Source of the DNA: Actinobacteria bacterium UBA7422
GTDB taxonomy: Bacteria > Actinomycetota > Actinomycetes > S36-B12
Reading direction: 5' to 3'
Assembly (NCBI GenBank): GCA_002469525.1
Contig: DKME01000070.1
Span: 28,710 to 41,664, forward strand
Length of the DNA: 12,955 nucleotides
The notes under the pieces: generated by a model
Database searches by the model: none
The model's input: only the letters and a program-made list of their open reading frames with translations
What the model was told of the DNA's origin: nothing
Part shown: positions 1-7,062 of the stretch, one piece after another
Layout of the letters: each line of letters begins with the position of its first letter
How positions within the stretch are numbered: the first letter of the stretch is position 1
Made by a program: the position numbers and the translations under genes

Positions 1-1311
1 AACAATGACGGTGATGAAGATCGCAATGGTGGTTCAGAGGATCGCAATTCACGCAGTCGCAACCGAAATCGTAGGGATCGCCGTGATCGCCCATCAAATA
101 ATCGACGATCTTCAGGTGGACAAAACAATTTCAATGACTACGAAGTCGAACTCACAGAGGACGATGTACTCCTCCCGGTAGCAGGAATCCTTGATGTTCT
201 AGACAACTACGCATTTGTCCGCACAAGTGGCTATTTGCCAGGTTCCAATGACGTATACGTTTCGTTGTCTTTCGTTCGAAAGCTGGGCCTTAGAAAGGGA
301 GACGCCGTTATCGGTTCGGTGCGGCAGCCGCGCGAAGGCGAACGTCGTGAGAAGTTCAATCCGCTGGTCAAGGTTGATTCAGTAAATGGTTACGACCTCG
401 AAACAATTAAAAGTCGTCCAGAGTTTTCCAAATTGACTCCCTTGTACCCGCAAGAGCGCTTAAAGTTGGAAACGACGAGTACTAACCTCACCACGCGCGT
501 GATTGATCTTGTTGCCCCAATTGGTAAAGGGCAGCGCGGTTTGATCGTCTCGCCCCCGAAGGCGGGCAAAACCATGGTCTTGCAAGCCATTGCAAACGCC
601 ATCTCGGTAAACGACCCTGACTGTCACCTGATGGTCGTGCTCGTAGACGAGCGTCCAGAAGAAGTAACAGACATGCAGCGAAGTGTTGAAGGCGAAGTTA
701 TAGCCTCAACATTTGATCGGCCCGCTGAAGACCACACGATCATCGCGGAACTCGCAATTGAGCGAGCCAAGCGACTGGTGGAGTCTGGTCAAGACGTTGT
801 TGTCCTTTTGGACTCCATGACCCGACTTGGGCGGGCATATAACTTGGCAGCCCCTGCTTCGGGTCGAATTCTTTCCGGTGGCGTTGACTCCACTGCCTTG
901 TATCCACCAAAAAAGTTTTTTGGGGCCGCCCGCAATATCGAAAACGGTGGATCGCTCACAATTTTGGCGACTGCCCTTGTCGAAACCGGTTCACGAATGG
1001 ACGAAGTAATCTTTGAGGAGTTTAAGGGAACCGGCAATATGGAGCTGAAGTTGGATCGTCGATTGGCGGACAAGCGGATCTTTCCGGCCGTTGACGTCGA
1101 TCCTTCGGGTACACGCAAGGAGGAATTGTTGCTTTCTCCCGAAGAACTCAAAATCGTATGGACACTTCGTAAGGTGCTCCACGCACTCGATCCACAACAG
1201 TCAATTGACCTGCTGCTTAATAAGTTGCGGGAGACTGAGACCAATTATGAGTTCCTCAAGCAAGTTCAGAAGACAACGCCTTCTGGTCCAGGATCAAGCG
1301 ACGAAGACTGA
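1..1311 (+). CDS. rho: Transcription termination factor Rho (5' end outside window)
   Basis: Rho is the hexameric RNA-dependent ATPase and translocase that ends transcription of untranslated RNA. The frame is open from base 1, so the gene begins upstream; 436 residues are visible. Fragment residues 1-45 are low-complexity and rich in Asn, Asp, Arg and Gly, like the insertion in Rho of high-G+C Gram-positive bacteria. An OB-fold RNA-binding part follows (GYLPGSNDVYVS, around 77-88). The ATPase core has the Walker A motif PPKAGKT at 185-191, a VVVLLDSMTRLGRAYN segment carrying the Walker B Asp, and the conserved YPPKKFFGAARN region. The C-terminus matches Rho except for a short acidic Ser/Asp tail. 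A TTG at 235 would give a shorter product lacking part of the RNA-binding domain, so it is not the start. The gene is followed by rpmE, as in other actinobacteria. Confidence 0.97.
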   Translation, partial: NNDGDEDRNGGSEDRNSRSRNRNRRDRRDRPSNNRRSSGGQNNFNDYEVELTEDDVLLPVAGILDVLDNYAFVRTSGYLPGSNDVYVSLSFVRKLGLRKGDAVIGSVRQPREGERREKFNPLVKVDSVNGYDLETIKSRPEFSKLTPLYPQERLKLETTSTNLTTRVIDLVAPIGKGQRGLIVSPPKAGKTMVLQAIANAISVNDPDCHLMVVLVDERPEEVTDMQRSVEGEVIASTFDRPAEDHTIIAELAIERAKRLVESGQDVVVLLDSMTRLGRAYNLAAPASGRILSGGVDSTALYPPKKFFGAARNIENGGSLTILATALVETGSRMDEVIFEEFKGTGNMELKLDRRLADKRIFPAVDVDPSGTRKEELLLSPEELKIVWTLRKVLHALDPQQSIDLLLNKLRETETNYEFLKQVQKTTPSGPGSSDED

Positions 1312-1321
1312 CCATTTTTTT
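1284..1321 (+). terminator. Possible weak intrinsic terminator overlapping the rho stop codon
   Basis: TGGTC-C-AG at 1284-1291 can pair with CTGACCA at 1308-1314. This gives a 7-bp stem with one bulged C and a 16-base loop, followed directly by seven T residues (1315-1321). The stem is short and the loop large, so termination would be weak at best. The hairpin contains the end of the rho reading frame. Seven G residues follow the T run. Confidence 0.3.
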
Positions 1322-1352
1322 GGGGGGGACTCGAATTCTTGGTGCGTGAGCG

Positions 1353-1361
1353 TGGCATACT
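1353..1361 (+). promoter_or_regulatory. Candidate extended -10 promoter for rpmE
   Basis: TGG followed by CATACT fits an extended -10 element (TGn plus a hexamer with A at position 2 and T at position 6). It lies about 74 bases before the rpmE start, in the rho-rpmE gap. No convincing -35 box lies 16-18 bases upstream. rpmE has its own strong terminator, so a separate promoter is plausible. The call rests on this short motif alone. Confidence 0.3.
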
Positions 1362-1422
1362 AGGGGATCCCGGTTCACGAAATAAAGATTTTTGAATGGT
1401 CATTTCGACCCGGGCAATGATT

Positions 1423-1428
1423 AAGGAG
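1423..1428 (+). promoter_or_regulatory. Ribosome binding site deciding the rpmE start
   Basis: AAGGAG lies six bases before the ATG at 1435. A longer in-frame reading from ATG 1396 adds 13 residues that are not part of L31 and has no comparable ribosome binding site. The site therefore fixes the start at 1435. Confidence 0.8.
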
Positions 1429-1434
1429 ATTGAA

Positions 1435-1671
1435 ATGAAGGCTGGAATTCACCCAGATTACGTTGAGACAACGGTTACCTGCACGTGCGGTAGCTCGTTT
1501 CAAACGCGAAGCACGGCAAAGAGCGGAAGTATACATGCTGACGTATGCTCAAATTGCCATCCCTTTTACACGGGCAAGCAAAAAATTCTCGACACTGGTG
1601 GCCGGGTTGCCAAATTCCAAAATCGTTATGGAGCAACTGCTGCGAAGGATGAGAAAGTAGAATCTGTCTAA
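1435..1671 (+). CDS. rpmE: 50S ribosomal protein L31, zinc-binding type
   Basis: This 78-residue protein of the large ribosomal subunit contributes to the bridge with the small subunit. The protein begins MKAGIHPDYVE, close to other bacterial L31 proteins, and contains CTC (Cys16, Cys18) and CSNC (Cys38, Cys41). These four ligands define the zinc-containing C+ form rather than the zinc-independent paralogue used under zinc starvation. The conserved HPFYTGKQ and GGRVAKFQNRYG segments follow, then a short charged tail. The start at 1435 is chosen because of AAGGAG at 1423-1428 and because homologues begin there. The gene is bounded downstream by a strong terminator, so it is probably a single-gene transcript or the end of the rho transcript. 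Confidence 0.96.
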   Translation: MKAGIHPDYVETTVTCTCGSSFQTRSTAKSGSIHADVCSNCHPFYTGKQKILDTGGRVAKFQNRYGATAAKDEKVESV

Positions 1672-1679
1672 CTTTTTCC

Positions 1680-1751
1680 CGGGCGCCGGTCTGGGATCGG
1701 CCGCGTGTCTCCCCCGTCGCGCGGTCGGTCCCAGACCGGCGCCCGTTTTTT
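1680..1751 (+). terminator. Very strong intrinsic terminator after rpmE
   Basis: The bases from C1680 pair with those up to G1745. The outer 17 bp are perfect (arms 1680-1696 and 1729-1745). The helix continues inward to 1707/1718 with three G-U pairs and no mismatch, for 28 bp in all around a 10-base loop (1708-1717). Six T residues follow (1746-1751). The 5' flank is T-rich rather than A-rich, so it should act only in the + direction. It separates rpmE from prfA. Confidence 0.95.
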
Positions 1752-1761
1752 CACCGTGTTT

Positions 1762-1804
1762 CCACGAATCAATCAGTCGTGGCCGACAAGTAATACCGAC
1801 AAGT
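1762..1804. repeat. Inverted and direct repeats in the prfA leader
   Basis: CCACGA (1762-1767) and TCGTGG (1777-1782) form a perfect 6-bp inverted repeat with a 9-base spacer. Immediately after, the 9-mer CCGACAAGT occurs twice, at 1783-1791 and 1796-1804, with a period of 13 bases. These lie between the rpmE terminator and the prfA ribosome binding site, where a prfA promoter must sit. They could be an operator or an RNA structure. I found no good -35/-10 pair; TAATAC at 1791-1796 is a weak -10 candidate. Confidence 0.4.
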
Positions 1805-1823
1805 GCAAGTCTAGGAGCCAATC

Positions 1824-2897
1824 ATGTTCGAATCATGTGCCCAACTTGCAAGTGAACTCGACGAGGTCGAATCGGGACTCGCAGATCCTGCGGTCCATGC
1901 AGATCAAGCGCAAGCTCGCAGACTTGGCCGACGTTACGCCGCGCTTCGCCCAATCGTGGGCGCCTACCGAGACTGGTTGTCGGTTACCTCCGATTTGGAA
2001 ACGGCAACGGAACTAGCAGACCAGGACGAATCATTTGCCGCGGAAGTTCTCGAGCTTTTGCCAATCCAAGCAGCCCTTGCCGAAAAACTCACTGAATTGC
2101 TCCTGCCCCGCGATCCCATGGACGACAAAGATGTAATCGTAGAAATCAAGGCAGGCGAAGGAGGTGACGAATCCGCACTTTTTGCTTATGACCTGATGCG
2201 GATGTATCTCCGTTACGCCGAGAGACGTGGTTGGTCTACAGAAGTGATTGATGCAGTGGAGTCAGATTTGGGTGGTTACAAGGATGTCTCGATTGCAGTT
2301 AAATCAAAGACGCCTCCAGGTCCTGGAGAGGGCCCATACGCACGTCTTCGTTTTGAAGGTGGCGTTCATCGAGTGCAAAGAGTTCCCGTTACGGAGTCAC
2401 AAGGTCGCATTCACACATCCGCGGCAGGCGTGATGGTGGCGCCGGAAGCCGAGGACGTTGACGTCACGGTCGACCCCAATGATTTACGCATTGACGTGTA
2501 CCGATCCTCGGGTCCAGGCGGGCAAAGCGTTAACACCACTGACTCCGCGGTTCGGATCACGCACTTGCCAACTGGTGTAGTCGTTTCCTGTCAAAACGAA
2601 AAGAGTCAACTTCAAAACCGTGAACAGGCAATGCGAATCCTGAGGGCTCGGCTTCTTGCTGTCGCAGAGGAGAACGCGGCTAAGGAAGCATCGGATATCA
2701 GGCGTTCTCAGGTTCGAACTGTCGATCGCAGCGAGCGAATTCGGACTTACAACTTCCCCGAGAATCGTCTAAATGACCACAGGGTGGGTTTCAAGTCTCA
2801 TAATTTGGATCAGATTCTCGACGGAGACATGGATGCGGTCATTGAGGCCTGCGTGAGTGCTGACCAGCAGAGTCGGTTGGCAGAGCCCTCAGCGTGA
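1824..2897 (+). CDS. prfA: Peptide chain release factor 1 (RF1)
   Basis: RF1 reads UAA and UAG stop codons in the ribosomal A site and triggers peptide release. At 357 residues it has the normal family length. A helical N-terminal domain is followed by GEGGDESALFAYDL (111-124). The stop-codon reading loop RVPVTESQGRIHTSA has PVT at 188-190 in place of the usual PAT; the Pro and Thr of the RF1-specific PxT motif are kept, which excludes RF2 (SPF). The catalytic GGQ is at 232-234 in SSGPGGQSVNTTDSAVR. The start ATG is preceded by AGGAG at 1813-1817, six bases away. Its stop TGA overlaps the prmC start by four bases. The window uses both TAG (prmC, atpB, atpH) and TAA stops, consistent with a functional RF1. 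Confidence 0.97.
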   Translation: MFESCAQLASELDEVESGLADPAVHADQAQARRLGRRYAALRPIVGAYRDWLSVTSDLETATELADQDESFAAEVLELLPIQAALAEKLTELLLPRDPMDDKDVIVEIKAGEGGDESALFAYDLMRMYLRYAERRGWSTEVIDAVESDLGGYKDVSIAVKSKTPPGPGEGPYARLRFEGGVHRVQRVPVTESQGRIHTSAAGVMVAPEAEDVDVTVDPNDLRIDVYRSSGPGGQSVNTTDSAVRITHLPTGVVVSCQNEKSQLQNREQAMRILRARLLAVAEENAAKEASDIRRSQVRTVDRSERIRTYNFPENRLNDHRVGFKSHNLDQILDGDMDAVIEACVSADQQSRLAEPSA

Positions 2898-3817
2898 GGA
2901 CCATCCGTGATCACTTGGTCGATGCGGCTCAGCGGCTTTCGCAAGCTGGAATTGATTCAGCCAACATAGAATCCGCGGAGTTACTAGCCCACGTTCTTGG
3001 ACTTCCCCGCAACAGACTTTTTATGCAGGACACCATCGACGACGAAGATCGACTAGCTTTTGAAAGACTATTAGCGAAGCGATTGAATCGCATTCCGCTC
3101 CAGCACATCACTGGATCCGCTGCATTTCGTCATGTAGAACTGGGCGTTGGCCCGGGCGTCTTTATCCCTCGTCCAGAGAGCGAACTTGTTGCAGAGGCCG
3201 CAATTCGTTTTATGCGGGAGCGTGACGCACCCATCGCAGTTGATCTATGTGCCGGTTCAGGTGCAATTGCGCTTTCACTTGCCATTGAAGTTCCAGGTGC
3301 CAGGGTTACTGGTGTGGAAATTAGTTCTGAGGCGTTCCTTTGGCTTGAAAAAAATGTAGCAAAATACGGATCAGAAGCTACCGTGGAGATTCACCAACTG
3401 GATGCAACAGACTTCACCTCGGCCGTGTTTCTCGCACTGGCAGGTGTGTGCGATGTTGTGACGTGCAATCCTCCTTATATCCCAATTGACATGATTCCCC
3501 GTGACCCTGAAGTGAGAGTCCACGAACCGTCTATAGCGCTTTATGGTGGGGTAGACGGGCTCGACGTTATCCGAGGTATCGCAAAAACGGCTGCCGTGCT
3601 GCTCAAATCGGGCGGTTTACTGGTGGTGGAACACGCGGATGTTCAAGGCCCCGAGGCTCATGAAGCCAGTGTCGTGGGAGTGCTTGAGTCAACGGTGCTG
3701 GATTCTGAACTCGAGATTTACACCGCCGGGATTCCAGGTCAACCACTCTTTATGCAAGTAAGTGATCGACAAGACTTCAACCAACGACCTCGATTCACCT
3801 TGGCCACTCGGGTTTAG
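2894..3817 (+). CDS. prmC: Release factor glutamine methyltransferase PrmC (HemK)
   Basis: PrmC uses S-adenosylmethionine to N5-methylate the glutamine of the GGQ motif of release factors, which raises termination efficiency. The protein has 307 residues. An N-terminal helical substrate-binding domain (about 1-85) is followed by a class I methyltransferase fold. FIPRPESELVAE lies at 90-101, the cofactor loop VDLCAGSGAIALSLA at 116-130 (usually DLGTGSGAIAL, here with CAGSG), an acidic residue in VTGVEIS, and the catalytic NPPYIP at 192-197. The GTG start at 2894 overlaps the prfA stop as GTGA, so translation is probably coupled and the enzyme is made with its substrate. The nominal haem name HemK is historical. 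Confidence 0.96.
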   Translation: MRTIRDHLVDAAQRLSQAGIDSANIESAELLAHVLGLPRNRLFMQDTIDDEDRLAFERLLAKRLNRIPLQHITGSAAFRHVELGVGPGVFIPRPESELVAEAAIRFMRERDAPIAVDLCAGSGAIALSLAIEVPGARVTGVEISSEAFLWLEKNVAKYGSEATVEIHQLDATDFTSAVFLALAGVCDVVTCNPPYIPIDMIPRDPEVRVHEPSIALYGGVDGLDVIRGIAKTAAVLLKSGGLLVVEHADVQGPEAHEASVVGVLESTVLDSELEIYTAGIPGQPLFMQVSDRQDFNQRPRFTLATRV

Positions 3818-3826
3818 GCTGCTCTC

Positions 3827-4471
3827 GTGAGTGTCCGAATCGAAGCAGGTGATTCTCAAAACCGAGCGCGAGCGATTTCAATGGCTTACTCGACGATTCG
3901 ACGAGGTGGACTTGTAATCGTTCCCACAGAGTCGCAGTACGCGGTGGTCACGGATTCATTTTCGCCCCGAGGGACGGCACTCTTGCGTGAGTACCGAGGA
4001 CTCGCTCCCAATGTCCCGTTGACCGTTTTGGTTCCCAACTCGAATGCGGTTTCTGGAATTACGTCGAGTATTCCGGTAGTTGCTCGGGACCTCATGGAGT
4101 GTTTTTGGCCGGGTGATCTCACCCTGCTCCTTCCGGCTGGGACGACGCTCGCCTGGGATCATCCGATTGGTGCACCGGTCGCAGTCCGGATGCCGCGTCA
4201 TCCGTATCTTTTAGATTTGCTCGCCGCAACAGGTCCACTCTCTTCCTCGAGTGCGCAACCAACTGGCATGGCGCAAATCACGGAGAGTGCCCAACTAGAT
4301 TTATGTGATGTTGATGCAGTTTCAGTAGTGATAGCGGCTGGCGACCTTAAGTCAGGATCTGGCAGCACGATAGTGGACTGCACTGAGGCGCTACCCAAGA
4401 TTCTGCGAGAAGGGGCACTCAACCCTGGCGAATTGACAGATTTTATTGCTCAACACGGGGTAACCGTGTAA
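3827..4471 (+). CDS. Divergent Sua5/YciO/YrdC-family protein (threonylcarbamoyl-AMP synthase-like)
   Basis: This family makes threonylcarbamoyl-AMP from Thr, bicarbonate and ATP for the t6A37 modification of ANN-decoding tRNAs. Position (after prmC, before glyA/wecA) and fold-level signatures fit: GGLVIVPTE at 27-35, FWPGDLTLLLP at 93-103, VAVRMPRHP at 118-126, and GSTIVDCTEALPKILREG at 179-196. The active-site motifs are altered. PTDTVYG reads PTESQYA (33-39). The KxR pair reads RxL (Arg57, Leu59), and the SxN pair reads SxQ (Ser142, Gln144). Length, 214 residues, is normal for the one-domain form. The GTG start at 3827 lies nine bases after the prmC stop and has no clear ribosome binding site, which suggests translational coupling. 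Family membership is firm; enzymatic activity is uncertain, and a second copy elsewhere may do the t6A work. Confidence 0.8.
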   Translation: MSVRIEAGDSQNRARAISMAYSTIRRGGLVIVPTESQYAVVTDSFSPRGTALLREYRGLAPNVPLTVLVPNSNAVSGITSSIPVVARDLMECFWPGDLTLLLPAGTTLAWDHPIGAPVAVRMPRHPYLLDLLAATGPLSSSSAQPTGMAQITESAQLDLCDVDAVSVVIAAGDLKSGSGSTIVDCTEALPKILREGALNPGELTDFIAQHGVTV

Positions 4472-4568
4472 CTGCGAAACTGCATTTATGGAAAGACTCC
4501 TCTAGAGTGGGAGCCTTCATATAGAAGTGTGGGAGTGCCGCTCCTGCTGGTGAAAGGGATGTGACAGC
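4472..4568 (+). promoter_or_regulatory. glyA leader with three short potential hairpins
   Basis: The 97-base gap can form three short hairpins: CTCC/GGGAG (4497-4500 with 4509-4513), CTTC/GAAG (4515-4518 with 4524-4527), and GGGAG/CTCCT (4531-4535 with 4541-4545). TATAGA at 4520-4525 resembles a -10 box but has no good -35. A purine-rich AAAGGGA at 4553-4559 sits nine bases before the GTG start. The region does not match the ZTP, glycine or tetrahydrofolate riboswitch consensus as I remember them. Function is unproven. Confidence 0.25.
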
Positions 4569-5819
4569 GTGACTTTTTGGGGCCCAGATTTTTCGGAGCT
4601 TGAAGCAGAGGATCCCGATATTGCAGGAATCCTGCTCGCTGAGTTGGAGCGAGCACGCGGAGGTTTGCAACTGATCGCGAGCGAGAACTTCACCTCACCG
4701 GCAGTTCTGGCAGCGCTAGGCTCTACCTTAAGTAATAAATACGCCGAGGGTTATCCAGGTAAGCGTTACTACGGTGGCTGCTCTGAGGTTGACCGAGCCG
4801 AGCTGATCGGGATTCAACGAGCCAAGGAACTTTTTGGTGCGGAGCACGCGAACTTGCAACCGCATTCCGGCGCCAGTGCAAACATTGCTGCTTATGGTGC
4901 ATTCGTTAAGCCAGGTGAAACGGTTCTGGCCATGAGTTTGCCGCATGGAGGTCACCTCACGCATGGCTCTGCCGTTAATTTTTCGGGTAAATGGTTCAAC
5001 GTTGTGTCATATGGTGTTCAACCTGAAACAGACCTCATTGACATGGCTGAAGTCCGCAGATTGGCAATTGAGCACAAACCCAAAATGATTATTTGTGGAG
5101 CAACCGCGTACCCGCGACTTATTGACTTTGCTGGATTCCGCGAAATTGCAGACGAGGTTGGTGCGATCATGATGGTTGATGCCGCACACTTCATTGGTCT
5201 TGTTGCTGGAAAGGCAATTCCTAGCCCAGTCCCGTATGCGGACGTTGTGTGTTTCACCACGCATAAGGTGCTTCGGGGTCCACGTGGCGGCATGATGCTG
5301 TGCAAGGAAGAGCACGCTGCCAAAATTGACAAGGCAGTTTTCCCCATGATGCAGGGTGGACCATTGATGCACGCGGTAGCGGCAAAAGCTGTGGCGCTCA
5401 AAGAGGCGAGCACCCTCGAGTATCAGGATTATGCGCGACAGGTGATTCTCAACGCGCAGGCTCTCGCTGCTGGCCTTGCCCAAAGAGGGATGCGGCCAGT
5501 CAGCGGAGGTACCGACACCCATTTGGCGCTCATTGATCTTTCAGCAACCGGTGTCAACGGCAGTGAGGCAGAGGCGCGCTGTGATACTGCTCAAATAACT
5601 CTCAATAAAAATGCAATTCCATTTGACACATTGCCACCATCAGTTGCTTCTGGTATCCGCGTGGGGACTCCATCGGTGACAACCCAAGGAATGGGAACAG
5701 CCCAGATGGAAGTTATCGCAGAATTAATTGACCAGGCCGTGCGCGCGAGCGCTCCGAGTGAAGAAATTGCTCGTCTCACGCACAATTTAGTTTCGGAATT
5801 TCCTGCTTACGCTCGGTGA
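4569..5819 (+). CDS. glyA: Serine hydroxymethyltransferase
   Basis: This cytoplasmic PLP enzyme interconverts serine plus tetrahydrofolate with glycine plus 5,10-methylene-tetrahydrofolate and is the main entry to one-carbon metabolism. Its 416 residues match the family. Landmarks are LIASENFTS (35-43), NKYAEGYPGKRYYGG (56-70), QPHSGASAN (97-105) and VDAAHFIGLVAG (203-214, with the PLP-contacting Asp204 and His207; usually DMAH). The PLP lysine is Lys233 in TTHKVLRGPRGG. The substrate-carboxylate Arg is in SGIRVGTPSVTTQG (361-374), where TTQG replaces the usual TTRG. The GTG start is supported by AAAGGGA at 4553-4559 and by MTFWGPDF, a typical actinobacterial N-terminus. glyA also lies between the Sua5-family gene and wecA in Streptomyces-like genomes, whereas mycobacteria lack it there. 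Confidence 0.97.
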   Translation: MTFWGPDFSELEAEDPDIAGILLAELERARGGLQLIASENFTSPAVLAALGSTLSNKYAEGYPGKRYYGGCSEVDRAELIGIQRAKELFGAEHANLQPHSGASANIAAYGAFVKPGETVLAMSLPHGGHLTHGSAVNFSGKWFNVVSYGVQPETDLIDMAEVRRLAIEHKPKMIICGATAYPRLIDFAGFREIADEVGAIMMVDAAHFIGLVAGKAIPSPVPYADVVCFTTHKVLRGPRGGMMLCKEEHAAKIDKAVFPMMQGGPLMHAVAAKAVALKEASTLEYQDYARQVILNAQALAAGLAQRGMRPVSGGTDTHLALIDLSATGVNGSEAEARCDTAQITLNKNAIPFDTLPPSVASGIRVGTPSVTTQGMGTAQMEVIAELIDQAVRASAPSEEIARLTHNLVSEFPAYAR

Positions 5820-5853
5820 TCAACTTTTGATTGTGAATAGGAGGGAGTAGGTC

Positions 5854-6984
5854 ATGCGCGAGTACATGCTGTGTCTTTTTGCTGCTGCTGCCGTGACTTA
5901 TTTCCTGACTCCACCGGTGCGGGCTCTTGCATTGAAGTGGGGGATGGTCGCCCCGGTTCGAGATCGTGATGTTCACGACACTCCAACACCGCGACTTGGT
6001 GGGCTCGCCATGGCTGGTGGATTGCTCATGGGGTTACTCCTTGCAAGCAAGTTGCCCATGATGAGCGCCGTTTTCGACGGATCCAATACAGTTATGGCCC
6101 TACTGTCCGGCTGCGCAATCATCGTGATTTTGGGAATAGTCGATGACAAATGGGGACTTGACGCGCCGACGAAACTAGCAGGCCAAGTCCTAGCAGCGGG
6201 AGTCATGGCATTCCAGGGAATAGCAATTATTTGGCTGCCCATTGGGGGGACGTTCGTTCTTGATCCACTCACGAGTGTTTTGTTTACCGTGATCATCGTG
6301 CTTGTCAGCATCAACGCTATTAACTTTGTCGATGGCCTTGACGGCTTAGCGGCAGGAATCGTTGCTGTTGCCGCTGGAGCTTTCTTCATTTATGCCTATG
6401 TTCTTTCAGTTGAACTCGGCCTGGAACGCGCGACCTTGGCTACCCTGGTAAGCGTTGTCCTCGTGGGTATGGGACTCGGCTTTCTCCCCAACAACCTATT
6501 TCCCGCAAGAATTTTCATGGGTGACACCGGTTCCATGCTCTTAGGCCTGCTCTTAGCTGCTGCCACGATCACCCTGTCTGGACAGGTTGACCCAAGCGCA
6601 CTTTCCGGGGGTGCATTTTTGCCAACGCTTCTGCCGGTGATCTTGCCCTTAGCCGTCATGGCGCTCCCGCTCGTTGACCTTGGTCTTGCGGTAATCCGGC
6701 GCACGCGCGCGGGGCGAAATCCATTTGCTCCTGACAAGCAACACTTACATCATCGTTTATTGCAGATGGGCCACTCACAACGGCGAGCAGTTTTCCTGAT
6801 GTACGCATGGACGGCATTGATCGCTGGAGCGGCTCTGACAATTGCGTTCTTCCCGTTGATTTATGCAGGGGTTGGAACCGCCGTGGGGATCGTCATTCTC
6901 GTGTTTTTGATGAAACAAACGCCCTCAGATCTTGGCAACGGGCAAGTAAACGAAAGCCCGGGACGGATTGATCGAATCGGCTGA
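5854..6984 (+). CDS. wecA: Polyprenyl-phosphate N-acetylglucosaminyl-1-phosphate transferase (WecA/Rfe/TagO family)
   Basis: This integral membrane enzyme moves a HexNAc-1-phosphate (GlcNAc in known actinobacterial cases) from UDP-sugar to a polyprenyl phosphate, the first lipid-linked step of envelope glycan synthesis. In mycobacteria it starts arabinogalactan linker assembly. The 376 residues carry about eleven hydrophobic segments. Family motifs are VHDTPTPRLGGLAM (40-53), the metal- and substrate-binding VDDKWGL (96-102), NFVDGLDGLAAG (157-168), FMGDTGSMLLG (221-231), and the cytoplasmic HLHHRLLQMGHS (297-308). The start ATG has an unusually strong ribosome binding site, AGGAGGGA at 5839-5846, seven bases away. 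The gene lies 34 bases after glyA and is the usual last gene before the ATP synthase operon. The exact sugar and the glycan made cannot be read from sequence. Confidence 0.92.
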   Translation: MREYMLCLFAAAAVTYFLTPPVRALALKWGMVAPVRDRDVHDTPTPRLGGLAMAGGLLMGLLLASKLPMMSAVFDGSNTVMALLSGCAIIVILGIVDDKWGLDAPTKLAGQVLAAGVMAFQGIAIIWLPIGGTFVLDPLTSVLFTVIIVLVSINAINFVDGLDGLAAGIVAVAAGAFFIYAYVLSVELGLERATLATLVSVVLVGMGLGFLPNNLFPARIFMGDTGSMLLGLLLAAATITLSGQVDPSALSGGAFLPTLLPVILPLAVMALPLVDLGLAVIRRTRAGRNPFAPDKQHLHHRLLQMGHSQRRAVFLMYAWTALIAGAALTIAFFPLIYAGVGTAVGIVILVFLMKQTPSDLGNGQVNESPGRIDRIG

Positions 6985-6998
6985 GCACCGCCTATACC
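6968..6998 (+). promoter_or_regulatory. Candidate promoter for the ATP synthase operon
   Basis: TTGATC (6968-6973) and TATACC (6993-6998) resemble -35 and -10 boxes with a 19-base spacer, longer than the usual 17. The site spans the end of wecA and lies about 65 bases before the atpI-like start. An operon promoter is expected in this 78-base gap, but the match is only moderate. Confidence 0.3.
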
Positions 6999-7062
6999 TA
7001 TGCGATAGCGTGCAACCACGGAATATTGGTTAGACGTACCCCGAAGCGAAGAGGTTTATCAC

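Noticed and set aside
789..1244. 151-codon - strand frame inside rho
   Set aside because: It is Ser/Arg-rich shadow coding opposite the conserved Rho ATPase core.
1396..1671. Longer L31 reading from ATG 1396
   Set aside because: The additional 13 residues are not part of L31, and AAGGAG is placed for the ATG at 1435.
1705..2016. 103-codon + strand frame running through the terminator into prfA
   Set aside because: It begins in the terminator hairpin and overlaps prfA out of frame; prfA has a proper ribosome binding site and full family match.
4453..4469. ACACGG/CCGTGT hairpin at the end of the Sua5-family gene as a terminator
   Set aside because: The 6-bp stem is followed by AACTGC rather than a T run, so it does not fit an intrinsic terminator.
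4472..4568. Known riboswitch before glyA (ZTP, glycine or tetrahydrofolate)
   Set aside because: The conserved CCGCCTGGGC-type ZTP signature and the glycine aptamer core are absent by eye.
5007..5522. 171-codon - strand frame inside glyA
   Set aside because: It is antisense to the SHMT catalytic domain, with no family resemblance.
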